A stretch of DNA of 64,000 nt, from the NCBI RefSeq assembly GCF_018449635.1, contig NZ_JAAVUV010000001.1:1-64000 (forward strand). Reading direction: 5' to 3'. The DNA comes from Caballeronia sp. dw_276. Its GTDB lineage: Bacteria; Pseudomonadota; Gammaproteobacteria; Burkholderiales; Burkholderiaceae. The position numbers and the translations under genes are program-made. Within the stretch, counting starts at the first letter, position 1; every line of letters starts with the position of its first letter. The notes beneath the pieces are model-generated. The model was not told the origin of the DNA and did no database searches. It was given only the letters and a program-made list of their open reading frames with translations. This document shows, piece by piece, positions 1 through 8,768 of the stretch.

Positions 1-168
1 CAAGACGGAACACGCGAAAGCCTAAGCAGCAGGACCCCCCCCCCCAAATCCCCGTGACACTGTGTCCCAACAACGCACAATCTGTGCTGCCTCAGCAAGA
101 AAAAAGCAGGCCCGCTGGACGCGAAGTCCGGCACCCCCAACCGGCATGGACTTTGCACTACCGGCACC
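1..168. other. Upstream region of fhcB
   Basis: Short non-coding stretch cut by the window edge. It carries an 11-base C run at about 35-45. I see no convincing promoter and no small pqqA-like frame in it. Confidence 0.4.
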
Positions 169-1533
169 ATGCCCCTTTCGTCCGCCCCCACGTCGAACAC
201 CGGAACGCAAGCCATCAGGTCACCCGCCACGCCGGGCGTCCACGACTGGACATGCCCGTTTTGCCCCCTGCTCTGCGATGACATCACGACCATCGTCCAC
301 GATGACGGCACACTCAGCGCCCCCGACACTAATTGCCCTCGCCTCACTAACGCACTCACATGGTTCACAGAAACCCCCGCATCAACCCCATCAATCGATG
401 ACACCGACACCGACCTCGACTCGGCGCTGACCCGCGCCATCGAAATATTGCAAGGCACCAAGCGCCCGCTCTTCGGCGGACTCGCCACCGACGTCGCCGG
501 CGTTCGCGCGCTCTATCCCCTCGCCGCCGATTGCGGCGCGATCCTCGATCATCTGCATGGCGATTCCATGGCGGCATCGAATGCGGCATTGCAGGATCGC
601 GGCGCGTTTCTCACCACACTCTCTGAAGTGCGAGCGCGAGCCGACTTGCTGATCATGTTTCGCAGCACGCCATCGGCGAAATATCCAAGGTTCTACGAAC
701 GCGTGCTTGGCGGCTCGAACCAGCCGCGCAACCTGATTTTCGTCGGTTGCGATGCCGATCCCGCAGCCGGAAATCTGGAGAACGCCAACTCGCATTGCAT
801 CCTCAAAGACGCCGATCCATTCGATCTTCTCGCCATCTGGTCAGCACTGATGGAAGGCCGCGGCGCTGCATCTTTCAGCGATACCAACATGTCCCAGGCA
901 CTCGCGGCGCTGGTGGAACGCGTGAGCGCCGCACGTTACACGGCCGTGATCTACGAACCCGCAGCGCTGCCCGAGCCGCATGCGGCGCTGTTGATAGAGG
1001 CATTGAACCGCATCGTCAAGGCGATCAACCGGACCACACGGGCAGGCACCCTCGCGCTCGGCGGCGACGATGGTGCGTTGACGGTCAATCAAGCCGTGAC
1101 GTGGCTATCGGGCTTTCCCTTGCGCACGCGTGTGTCGATGCTAACGCGTCTACCCGGCGAACCGCCGCTCGATCACGATGCATTGCGTTACGCAACAAAA
1201 CGGCTGCTGGAAACGCGCGAAGTCGATGCGTTGCTGTGGGTCTCGGCGTATCAGCCAGAGCCCTTGCCGCAAGCACTTGCCGATGACATCCCGTTGATCG
1301 TTTTGGGACATCCGGCGATGAGAAATCTGATAGGCAAGCGCTCGGCACCGACGGTATTCATCCCTGTCGCGACGCCGGGCATCAATCATGGCGGCCATGT
1401 TTTTCGTATCGATGGCTCCGTGGTCGCATCACTCACGGCTACGCGAGCGAGCGGACTGCCAACGGTTGCGTTCATTGCTGAGCGCTTGCATAAAGCACTC
1501 GCCACATCAGCCAACGCAGGGAGCCGGCCATGA
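169..1533 (+). CDS. fhcB: Formylmethanofuran dehydrogenase subunit B homolog (Fhc complex)
   Basis: Subunit B of the cytoplasmic formyltransferase/hydrolase complex, which in methylotrophs converts formyl-H4MPT to formate in formaldehyde oxidation. The N-terminus has the Cys-rich motif WTCPFCPLLCDD at about residues 25-36, typical of the FmdB/FwdB molybdopterin-enzyme fold. In methylotrophic bacteria this subunit is thought to be structural rather than redox active. The protein has 454 residues. The start at 169 lacks a clear Shine-Dalgarno sequence, so the first 20 or so residues are uncertain. Its stop overlaps the fhcA start by 4 bp, and it leads a tightly packed fhc operon. Family assignment is firm because fhcA, fhcD and fhcC follow. 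Confidence 0.92.
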   Translation: MPLSSAPTSNTGTQAIRSPATPGVHDWTCPFCPLLCDDITTIVHDDGTLSAPDTNCPRLTNALTWFTETPASTPSIDDTDTDLDSALTRAIEILQGTKRPLFGGLATDVAGVRALYPLAADCGAILDHLHGDSMAASNAALQDRGAFLTTLSEVRARADLLIMFRSTPSAKYPRFYERVLGGSNQPRNLIFVGCDADPAAGNLENANSHCILKDADPFDLLAIWSALMEGRGAASFSDTNMSQALAALVERVSAARYTAVIYEPAALPEPHAALLIEALNRIVKAINRTTRAGTLALGGDDGALTVNQAVTWLSGFPLRTRVSMLTRLPGEPPLDHDALRYATKRLLETREVDALLWVSAYQPEPLPQALADDIPLIVLGHPAMRNLIGKRSAPTVFIPVATPGINHGGHVFRIDGSVVASLTATRASGLPTVAFIAERLHKALATSANAGSRP

Positions 1534-3218
1534 GCTTGACGCGGCTTAGAGGCGGTACGCTCTACGATCCCGCCAACCGCGTCAATGGCGAGCGCCGCGA
1601 CCTGTATATACGCGACGGGCGTATCGTCGCCGAAGAACCCGGCGCCGCGATCGATCACGACTTCGATGCCGAAGGCATGGTCGTGATGGCGGGTGGTATC
1701 GACTTGCATTCGCACATTGGCGGCGGCAAAACCAATCTGTCGCGCTTGCTCTTGCCGGAAGATCATCGCAATTCAGGCGCCGCCGATGAACCAACCGGCG
1801 CCGACGGCCGCTATCTGAAGCTGCCCTCATGCGGCGTTTGCACGCCCGGCACGCTTGCGACCGGGTATCGATATGCGGAGATGGGGTACACCGCCGCGTT
1901 CGAACCGGCGATGATGCCGTCGAACGCACGCCACACGCATCTGGAAATGGGCGACACGCCGATCATCGATCACGGCGCATACGTGATGCTCGGCAACGAC
2001 GAACTGTTCCTGCAACTGCTCGCCGAACGCGACAGCTACGAACGGCTGCGTGATTACGTCGGCTGGACGATGCACGCGAGCAAGGCTCTCGGCGTGAAGG
2101 TGGTCAATCCCGGCGGCATCTCGGCGTTCAAGTTCAACCAGCGATCGTTGAACGTGGACGAACAACATGTTCATTACGGCATTACGCCGCGCGATGTGCT
2201 CCATACGTTGACGCGCGCGTTGACCGACTTGCGCGTGCCCCATCCGCTTCACGTTCATGCAAGCAACCTTGGCGTGCCGGGCAATATCGATTCGACGATC
2301 GCAACCATGGACGCCGCCGATGGCCTGCCGATCCATCTCACACACATCCAGTTTCATAGCTACGGCGTGGATGGACCGCGCAAGTTTTCTTCGGGCGCGA
2401 TCGCAATTGCAGAGGCGGTGAACGCGCGGCCGAACGTGTCCATCGATGTCGGGCAGATTATCTTCGGGCAGACCGTCACCGCTTCCGGCGACACCATGAT
2501 GCAATTCAAAAACGCGCCGCTCGGCAATCCGAAGAAGTGGATTGTCGGCGACATTGAATGCGATGCGGGATGCGGCATCGTGCCATTCAAATACCGCGAG
2601 CAGAGTTATGTGAACGCGCTGCAATGGATCATCGGACTCGAAATCTTTCTGCTGATCGCGGATCCGTGGCGCGTATCGATGACAACCGATCATCCCAACG
2701 GCGGGCCGTTCACGAGCTATCCGCATTTGATTCGCCTGTTAATGGACAAAGGCTTTCGCGACGAGCAACTCGCAACGCTGAATCCGGAAGCGCAAGTCGC
2801 AAGCACATTGCCGGAGCTCAAACGCGAGTTCTCGCTTTACGACATCGCCATCATCACGCGCGCCGGACCGGCGCGTCTGCTCGGGCTCAACGACCGCGGA
2901 CATCTGGGTGTGGGCGCGGCGGCGGATATCGCGGTGTATCGCGAACATGCGAATAAGGAACGCATGTTCACATCGCCGGCTTATGTGTTCAAGGACGGTC
3001 AACTCGTCGCACGCGACGGCACGCTGGTCGCAACCCCAACGGGCGGGATTCATTACGTGTCGCCGGAATTCGATCGCAGCATCGAAAAGACGTTGAAGGC
3101 ATATGCCGCGACGAATCTGGTCGGCAATCCGGCGAATGTCGCCATCAGCGACGACGAAATCTGCGCGTGTTGCCGCGGCGGCCGCTTGCTGCCGGTTGCG
3201 TGCTTGAGCGGGGCCTAG
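1530..3218 (+). CDS. fhcA: Formylmethanofuran dehydrogenase subunit A homolog (Fhc complex hydrolase)
   Basis: Amidohydrolase-fold subunit that hydrolyses the formyl group from the methofuran-type carrier to give formate. The metal-binding HxH motif is seen in GGIDLHSHIGG (His60 and His62), followed by other amidohydrolase-like segments such as HLTHIQFHSYG and MTTDHPNGG. Length is 562 residues, normal for the family. The start ATG at 1530 overlaps the fhcB stop (ATGA), so translation is probably coupled. Fourteen bases separate it from fhcD. The C-terminus has an unusual Cys pair (CACCRGG). Confidence 0.95.
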   Translation: MSLTRLRGGTLYDPANRVNGERRDLYIRDGRIVAEEPGAAIDHDFDAEGMVVMAGGIDLHSHIGGGKTNLSRLLLPEDHRNSGAADEPTGADGRYLKLPSCGVCTPGTLATGYRYAEMGYTAAFEPAMMPSNARHTHLEMGDTPIIDHGAYVMLGNDELFLQLLAERDSYERLRDYVGWTMHASKALGVKVVNPGGISAFKFNQRSLNVDEQHVHYGITPRDVLHTLTRALTDLRVPHPLHVHASNLGVPGNIDSTIATMDAADGLPIHLTHIQFHSYGVDGPRKFSSGAIAIAEAVNARPNVSIDVGQIIFGQTVTASGDTMMQFKNAPLGNPKKWIVGDIECDAGCGIVPFKYREQSYVNALQWIIGLEIFLLIADPWRVSMTTDHPNGGPFTSYPHLIRLLMDKGFRDEQLATLNPEAQVASTLPELKREFSLYDIAIITRAGPARLLGLNDRGHLGVGAAADIAVYREHANKERMFTSPAYVFKDGQLVARDGTLVATPTGGIHYVSPEFDRSIEKTLKAYAATNLVGNPANVAISDDEICACCRGGRLLPVACLSGA

Positions 3219-3231
3219 CGCATACACGGTC

Positions 3232-4173
3232 ATGCAGATCAACGACACGCTCATCGACGACACCTTTGCCGAAGCCTTCCCGATGAAGGCGACGCGCCTC
3301 ATCATCACCGCGCACACGCCGGTCTGGGCGCAGCACGCGGCGCATTCGCTGACAGGCTTCGCGACGTCGGTGATCGGATGCGGTTGCGAGGCGGGTATCG
3401 AGCGCGTTCTGACAGGCGACGAAACGCCCGACGGACGGCCTGGAATCGCCGTCCTGATGTTCGCGGTATCGACAAAAGAGTTGGCCAAGCAAATCGAGCG
3501 GCGCGTCGGCCAATGCGTGCTGACCTGTCCGACCACCGCCGTTTACAGCGGCATCGACCCAACCACAAGCCGCGCGCCGCTTTCGGACAACGCACCGCTT
3601 GGCAGCGGCCTGCGTTTTTTCGGCGATGGCTGGCAAATTTCGAAGATGATCGGCGAGACACGATATTGGCGCGTCCCGGTCATGGATGGCGAGTTCGTCT
3701 GTGAAGAAAGCACGGTCACGGTAAAGGCGGTAGGCGGCGGCAACCTGCTGTTCCTCGCACGCGATACGGACAGCGCGTTGCATGTTGCCGAGACCGCCGT
3801 TGCCGCCATGCGTCGCCTGCCGAATGTAATCATGCCCTTTCCAGGCGGCGTCGTGCGCTCCGGTTCTAAAGTGGGCTCGAAATATGCTGCAGCGCCTGCA
3901 TCGACGAACGATGCGTTCTGCCCGACGCTGACCGGTCTGTCGAGAAAAAGCGAGCTGGATTCTGAAGTGGGGTGCGTGCTGGAGATCGTGATCGACGGCT
4001 TGACCGACGCCGACGTGGGCGCGGCGATGACCGCAGGCATCGCAGCGGCGGTCGAACTCGGGCGCACGGCCGGCGTGCTGCGTATATCGGCGGGAAATTA
4101 TGGCGGCAAACTGGGCCCGTATCACTTCCATCTGCACCAGCTTGCGGCAGACGTGGCCGGGAGGCGCGCATGA
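3232..4173 (+). CDS. fhcD: Formylmethanofuran--tetrahydromethanopterin formyltransferase
   Basis: Transfers the formyl group between H4MPT and the methofuran-type cofactor, as the Ftr subunit of the Fhc complex. The N-terminus reads IDDTFAEAFPMKATR followed by GFATSVIGCGCEAGIER, which is near-diagnostic for Ftr/FhcD. The C-terminus NYGGKLGPYHFHL is also typical. At 313 residues it is slightly longer than the usual 300. The stop TGA overlaps the fhcC start (ATGA at 4170), so coupling is likely. It marks the segment as part of an H4MPT-linked C1 pathway; genes for H4MPT synthesis, mch and mtdB are not in the window. Confidence 0.96.
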   Translation: MQINDTLIDDTFAEAFPMKATRLIITAHTPVWAQHAAHSLTGFATSVIGCGCEAGIERVLTGDETPDGRPGIAVLMFAVSTKELAKQIERRVGQCVLTCPTTAVYSGIDPTTSRAPLSDNAPLGSGLRFFGDGWQISKMIGETRYWRVPVMDGEFVCEESTVTVKAVGGGNLLFLARDTDSALHVAETAVAAMRRLPNVIMPFPGGVVRSGSKVGSKYAAAPASTNDAFCPTLTGLSRKSELDSEVGCVLEIVIDGLTDADVGAAMTAGIAAAVELGRTAGVLRISAGNYGGKLGPYHFHLHQLAADVAGRRA

Positions 4174-4994
4174 CCACGATCACGCTGCGCGTCAGGAATG
4201 CCCCTGGTTTTCGCGTGAATGCAGACCGTTTGCTGCCGACGGCGCTGGCGGCATTGCCAATGGATGAAATCGCGCGTCTCGTGTTGCCCGCAAGCAATGA
4301 AAGCTGCGCGGTCGGCGATATTTTCGATGTCACGCGAATCGAAGGCGAAAACGATGCAGCGCTTGTCATAGAAGGCGATGCGCATTGGCTCGACCGCCTG
4401 GGCGCGAAGATGACGCAGGGTTGTATCGATGTCCATGGATCCGCCGGCGATTACACCGGCTTTCAAATGGCGGGCGGCGTATTGCAAATCGATGGCGACG
4501 CAGGCCATTTCACCGGCTGCGAGATGAAAGGCGGCCGTCTGACGCTCGGCGGCAACGCGGGCGACTTCGCGGCGGGCGCATTGCCGGGCGACATGGAAGG
4601 CATGACCGGCGGCACGCTGACGGTCCACGGCAACGCCGGCGCGCGCCTTGGCGACCGCATGCGCCGCGGCCTGGTGCTGATCGGCGGCGATGCCGGCGAA
4701 TGCGCGGCGTCGCGGCTTGTTGCGGGAACGATCGGCATTGCGGGGAATGTAGGCCCGAATTTCGGCTATGGCATGCGCCGCGGCACGGTGTTGCTCGCCC
4801 AAAAGCCAGACCGGATACCACCCACATTCACCGATGGCGGCCGCGGTTTCGATGTGTTCTGGCGCCTTCTGACGCGTTCGCTCGCGGCGGAACTGGCGCC
4901 GTTCTCGGGTTTTCGGGCGGACACGCTGCCGCGTCGCTATTCAGGCGACCTTGCCGTGGACGGACGCGGAGAAGTGCTGATCGTCGGATCGTGA
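4170..4994 (+). CDS. fhcC: Formylmethanofuran dehydrogenase subunit C homolog (Fhc complex)
   Basis: Fhc complex subunit with a beta-helix built from short Gly-rich repeats. About eight copies of patterns like GSAGDYTGFQMAGG, GDAGHFTGCEMKGG and GNAGDFAAGALPGD run through residues 85-205, as in FmdC/FwdC and the glutamate synthase alpha C-terminal domain. I chose ATG 4170 because it overlaps the fhcD stop and gives the family-like start MTTITLRVRN. A longer in-frame reading from 3972 would run deep into fhcD and is rejected. The protein has 274 residues and closes the fhcBADC set. Confidence 0.95.
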   Translation: MTTITLRVRNAPGFRVNADRLLPTALAALPMDEIARLVLPASNESCAVGDIFDVTRIEGENDAALVIEGDAHWLDRLGAKMTQGCIDVHGSAGDYTGFQMAGGVLQIDGDAGHFTGCEMKGGRLTLGGNAGDFAAGALPGDMEGMTGGTLTVHGNAGARLGDRMRRGLVLIGGDAGECAASRLVAGTIGIAGNVGPNFGYGMRRGTVLLAQKPDRIPPTFTDGGRGFDVFWRLLTRSLAAELAPFSGFRADTLPRRYSGDLAVDGRGEVLIVGS

Positions 4995-5043
4995 CATTCA
5001 GCGTAATGTGAGAGACCCCGGGACCAGGAGCGAAGGAGACGCC

Positions 5044-5610
5044 ATGAATACTGCGCATCCGCATGCGGCGACGCTCGAAACTGGAGCCGGCGTGCAGCGC
5101 TATACCCGCTCGCAGATCGTCCTGCACTGGGTCATTGCGCTCGCGATCTTCGCGATGCTTGGCATTGGTCTCTACATGGTCGCATTGCCGAAGGGCCTGC
5201 CCTTCAAATCGAGCCTGATCAACTTCCATAAATCGCTCGGGATGACCGTTTTCCTGCTTGTGCTGATTCGCATCGTGGTACGTCTGGTCGCAGGCAGGCC
5301 GCCGCTTCCGCCGATGCAAGCGTGGCAACGCGCCGCCGCGAGCATGACGCAGGGTCTTTTATACGTCGCTATGATTGGAATGCCCCTGACCGGTTATCTT
5401 GGTTCGTCGTTCAACAAGTTCGGCACGCGCTTTTGGGGTGTTCCGTTGCCAATGTGGGGCTGGGACGATCCCGGCCTGCGCAAGATCTTCTTCACCATTC
5501 ATGAAGTCTGCGCATGGGCATTGATCGCATTGATCGCATTGCATGTCGCGGGCGCGCTGAAACATCAGCTGATCGATCGCGACGGCCTGATGTCAAAAAT
5601 GCTGCCATGA
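5044..5610 (+). CDS. Cytochrome b561 family protein
   Basis: Di-haem membrane cytochrome b of 188 residues with four hydrophobic segments, roughly at residues 22-45, 60-80, 100-122 and 150-172. The likely haem-ligand His residues sit in ILHWVIA, FHKSLGM, IHEVCAW and LHVAGALKHQ. ATG 5044 is preceded by GAAGGAGA. The family carries electrons between quinones and periplasmic partners. Lying between fhcC (49 bp upstream) and pqqB (25 bp downstream), it may connect a PQQ-dependent dehydrogenase to the respiratory chain, but that role is inferred from position only. Confidence 0.85.
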   Translation: MNTAHPHAATLETGAGVQRYTRSQIVLHWVIALAIFAMLGIGLYMVALPKGLPFKSSLINFHKSLGMTVFLLVLIRIVVRLVAGRPPLPPMQAWQRAAASMTQGLLYVAMIGMPLTGYLGSSFNKFGTRFWGVPLPMWGWDDPGLRKIFFTIHEVCAWALIALIALHVAGALKHQLIDRDGLMSKMLP

Positions 5611-5635
5611 GTTTTTTTATTGAGGAACGCGGCTA

Positions 5636-6556
5636 ATGAAAATCAAGGTGCTGGGTTCATCGGCGGGAGGCGGGTTTCCGCAATGGAACTGCAATTGCCG
5701 CAATTGCGCCGGCGTGCGCAACGGTACGGTCGATGCACAGCGTCGTACGCAGTCATCGATCATTGTCAGCGCGACGGGCGACGACTGGCTGCTCGTGAAT
5801 GCGTCGCCTGATCTGCTCGCGCAGATCGCGGCACATCCGGAGTTGCAACCGGCGCGGCGCGCGCGCGACAGCGGCATTGCGGCGGTCATCACCATGGACG
5901 CCCAGATCGATCATGTCACCGGCCTGCTGATGCTGCGCGAACGCGACACGCCGCTGCCGCTCTATGTCACCGACGCCGTCCTGCAGGACTTGAGCACGGG
6001 CTTGCCGGTTGTATCGATACTTGCGCATTACTGCGGCGTTGAACGCCACACGGTTCCGCTCGACGGGTCGTCATTCAGCATTCCCGCGTTGCCCGGAATT
6101 CGCATCGAAGCATTGCCGTTGTCGAGCAAGGCGCCGCCCTACTCGCCGCATCGCGCGGCGCCGCAACGCGGTGACAATATCGGGCTGACGTTCATAAACG
6201 AGGCCACCGGCAAGCGTGCGTTTTACGCGCCCGGCTTGGGCGCGCTCGAACCGCACGTGCTCGAAGCGATGAACGCCGCCGACCTCCTGCTCGTGGATGG
6301 CACGCTCTGGACGCCAGACGAAATGATCGAACTCGGGCTGTCGAAAAAGACCGCTGCCGACATGGGCCATCTTGCGCAAACGGGTCCGGGCGGCATGATC
6401 GAGGTGCTTGATTCCATCGAACGTGCGGGAGCGCGCAAGGTCCTCATTCACATCAACAACACGAATCCCATCCTGATAGAAGACGGTCCCGAACGGCGGC
6501 GGCTCGCGGAGCACGGCATAGAAATCGCCTTCGACGGCATGGCATTCGATCTTTGA
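5636..6556 (+). CDS. pqqB: PQQ biosynthesis protein PqqB
   Basis: Metallo-beta-lactamase-fold protein of the PQQ pathway, proposed to be an iron-dependent hydroxylase acting on the PqqA-derived Glu-Tyr dipeptide. The N-terminus MKIKVLGSSAGGGFPQWNC with the zinc-site motif CNCRNC (Cys19, 21 and 24) and the segment DAQIDHVTGLL are hallmarks. It has 306 residues, the usual size. It starts 25 bp after the cytochrome b561 gene and is followed after 30 bp by pqqC. Unlike many PQQ operons, no pqqA precedes it. Confidence 0.97.
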   Translation: MKIKVLGSSAGGGFPQWNCNCRNCAGVRNGTVDAQRRTQSSIIVSATGDDWLLVNASPDLLAQIAAHPELQPARRARDSGIAAVITMDAQIDHVTGLLMLRERDTPLPLYVTDAVLQDLSTGLPVVSILAHYCGVERHTVPLDGSSFSIPALPGIRIEALPLSSKAPPYSPHRAAPQRGDNIGLTFINEATGKRAFYAPGLGALEPHVLEAMNAADLLLVDGTLWTPDEMIELGLSKKTAADMGHLAQTGPGGMIEVLDSIERAGARKVLIHINNTNPILIEDGPERRRLAEHGIEIAFDGMAFDL

Positions 6557-6586
6557 ACACGCATTGGCACTTTGCAGGAGAAACAT

Positions 6587-7324
6587 GTGAACGGCCCGAA
6601 TCATGAAGCGAATCGTAAAGGCACCCGAGATGCAAGCAAGACCCCCTGGACGCGCGAAGAGTTCGAAGCACAACTGCGCGCGAAGGGCGCGGCCTATCAC
6701 ATCCATCATCCGTTCAACGTAAAGATGAACGAAGGCGGTTGTTCACGGGAACAGATCCGCGGCTGGGTGGCGAACCGCTTTTATTATCAGATCAACATCC
6801 CGCTGAAAGATGCGGCGGTGATGTCGAACTGTCCTGATCGCGAGACCCGGCGGCGCTGGGTGTTGCGAATTCTCGATCACGATGGCTACGGCGACGACGA
6901 AGGCGGCATCGAAACATGGGCGCGCTTAGGCGATGCTGTCGGTCTGACCCGCGACGAACTCTGGTCGCTGGAGCATGTGGCGCCAGGCGTGAAATTCGCC
7001 GTCGATGCCTACGTCAACTTCGCGCGCCGCGCGCCGTGGCAAGAAGCCGTGTGTTCATCGCTTACAGAAATTTTCGCGCCGCAAATCCACAAGGACCGAC
7101 TCGCGACATGGCCCACGTGTTATCCGTGGATTGAAGCTGACGGCCTCACGTATTTCCGCTCGCGCATTTCATTGGCGCAGCGCGACGTGGAACACGGCCT
7201 GCAAGTCACACTCGATTACTTCAAGACGCGCGAACAGCAGGAACGCGCGCTTGAGATCCTGCAATTCAAACTCGATATCTTGTGGTCGATGCTCGACGCT
7301 ATAGAAAAGGCCTTTCCGCAATGA
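6587..7324 (+). CDS. pqqC: Pyrroloquinoline-quinone synthase PqqC
   Basis: Cofactor-free oxidase that performs the final ring closure and eight-electron oxidation to PQQ. Family signatures include [33 protein letters not shown] and LDHDGYG. I chose the GTG at 6587 because GCAGGAG lies 6-7 bases upstream; an ATG two bases earlier is out of frame, and a TTG at 6572 would lack a ribosome binding site. The resulting 245 residues match the family. Its stop overlaps the pqqD start (ATGA at 7321). Confidence 0.96.
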   Translation: MNGPNHEANRKGTRDASKTPWTREEFEAQLRAKGAAYHIHHPFNVKMNEGGCSREQIRGWVANRFYYQINIPLKDAAVMSNCPDRETRRRWVLRILDHDGYGDDEGGIETWARLGDAVGLTRDELWSLEHVAPGVKFAVDAYVNFARRAPWQEAVCSSLTEIFAPQIHKDRLATWPTCYPWIEADGLTYFRSRISLAQRDVEHGLQVTLDYFKTREQQERALEILQFKLDILWSMLDAIEKAFPQ

Positions 7325-7593
7325 CATCGCCCACGCCTCTGCTGAAGCTCAAGGGAATCTTCCGGCTGCAATGGGAGCCGGCGCAGGACGCGCACGTGCT
7401 GCTCTATCCCGAAGGCATGGTGAAGCTCAATCAAAGCGCCGGCGAAATCCTGAAACGCTGTGACGGCACGCGCGATATCGACACCTTGATTGCCGACTTG
7501 CAGCAAGCGTTCAACACGCAGGATCTCGGCGACGAGGTAAGGTTGTTCATTGCCGAAGCCGGGCGGCGCGGATGGCTGGAGGAAGCGTCATGA
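7321..7593 (+). CDS. pqqD: PQQ biosynthesis peptide chaperone PqqD
   Basis: Small RiPP-recognition protein of 90 residues that holds the PqqA precursor peptide and presents it to PqqE. Recognisable segments are [23 protein letters not shown] and the winged-helix part [16 protein letters not shown]. It overlaps pqqC by 4 bp at the start and pqqE by 4 bp at the end, so the three genes are probably translated as a coupled unit. A separate pqqD implies that a separate PqqA peptide must exist somewhere in the genome. Confidence 0.96.
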   Translation: MTSPTPLLKLKGIFRLQWEPAQDAHVLLYPEGMVKLNQSAGEILKRCDGTRDIDTLIADLQQAFNTQDLGDEVRLFIAEAGRRGWLEEAS

Positions 7594-8768
7594 CCGCCAA
7601 CGTCGTTGCGCCGCCGCTGTGGCTGCTTGCGGAGCTTACATATAGGTGCCCGCTGCATTGTGCGTTCTGCTACAACCCCGTCAACTACACGGACCACAGC
7701 AGCGAACTCACGACCGACCAATGGATCGGCGTGCTTCGTGAAGCGCGCGCGCTTGGCGCCGCGCAACTCGGTTTCTCGGGCGGCGAACCACTGTTGCGCG
7801 ACGACCTCGAAGTACTCGTGCGCGAAGGACGGCAACTTGGTTTCTACACGAACCTGATTACATCGGGTATTCGTCTGACCGACAAACGTCTCGATGCATT
7901 GAAGGACGCCGGGCTCGATCACATCCAGCTGTCGTTCCAGGATTCGACCCAGGAACTCAACGACTTTCTGAGCAGTACCCGCACGTTCGACCTGAAGAAC
8001 CGCGTTGCCAAGTCGATCAAGGCGCATGGTTTCCCAATGGTCCTGAACTGCGTGCTCCACCGATACAACCTGCCGCACGTGGACAAGATCATCGACATGG
8101 CGCTTGAGATGGGCGCCGAATATCTCGAGCTCGCGAACACGCAGTACTACGGCTGGGCGCACGCGAACCGTGCGCAACTGATGCCGACTGCCGAGCAGTT
8201 GAAAGAAGCCGAAGCCGTGGTGGAGCGATACAGAGAGAAAATCGGTCATCGCTGCAAGATCTACTTCGTCGTGCCCGACTACTTCGAGACACGGCCGAAG
8301 AAATGCATGAACGGCTGGGGCTCCGTATTCCTCGGCGTTGCGCCCGACGGCGCCGCGCTGCCCTGCCACACCGCCCGCTCGCTTCCAGGCCTCACCTTCC
8401 CGAACGTCAAGGACACATCCGTACGCGACATTTGGTACGAAAGCGATGCGTTCAATCGCTTTCGCGGTTTCGACTGGATGAAAGAGCCATGCCGAAGTTG
8501 CGAAGAGAAAACCATCGATGCCGGTGGTTGCCGCTGCCAGGCGTATCTGCTGACGGGCGACCCGGCCAACGCGGACCCTGTCTGCGATAAATCACCCCAT
8601 CACGAAACGGTGATCAACGTGGTAAGAAAGGCCGCAGAACAGCGCGAGCCCGAAGAGCATCCGATTGTGTTTCGCAACGACAGTAACTCTCGCCGTCTGG
8701 CGGCATCGAAGGAACGCGGCGAGCCCGAACCTCACGACGTCGCCGATCTTGCGGGAGCACGCAAATGA
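7590..8768 (+). CDS. pqqE: PqqA peptide cyclase PqqE (radical SAM)
   Basis: Radical SAM/SPASM enzyme that forms the C-C bond between Glu and Tyr of PqqA. The radical SAM cluster motif is CPLHCAFC (Cys20, 24 and 27), followed by GFSGGEPLLRDDLE. SPASM-type cysteines appear in the C-terminal third (CMNGWGSVF, LPCHTARS, CRSCEEK, GGCRCQAY). ATG 7590 overlaps the pqqD stop; an in-frame ATG at 7572 lies inside pqqD. It has 392 residues, with a charged C-terminal tail of about 50 residues past the last SPASM Cys. Its stop overlaps the next regulator gene by 4 bp. Confidence 0.97.
   Translation: MTANVVAPPLWLLAELTYRCPLHCAFCYNPVNYTDHSSELTTDQWIGVLREARALGAAQLGFSGGEPLLRDDLEVLVREGRQLGFYTNLITSGIRLTDKRLDALKDAGLDHIQLSFQDSTQELNDFLSSTRTFDLKNRVAKSIKAHGFPMVLNCVLHRYNLPHVDKIIDMALEMGAEYLELANTQYYGWAHANRAQLMPTAEQLKEAEAVVERYREKIGHRCKIYFVVPDYFETRPKKCMNGWGSVFLGVAPDGAALPCHTARSLPGLTFPNVKDTSVRDIWYESDAFNRFRGFDWMKEPCRSCEEKTIDAGGCRCQAYLLTGDPANADPVCDKSPHHETVINVVRKAAEQREPEEHPIVFRNDSNSRRLAASKERGEPEPHDVADLAGARK

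Noticed and set aside
35-45. 11-base C homopolymer as a phase-variation tract
   Set aside because: It lies outside any gene that can be seen and at the window edge, so an effect on a start or promoter cannot be shown.
3972-4169. Longer N-terminus of fhcC starting inside fhcD
   Set aside because: It would overlap fhcD by about 200 bp with Arg-rich non-family sequence; ATG 4170 with the 4-bp stop/start overlap fits the family.
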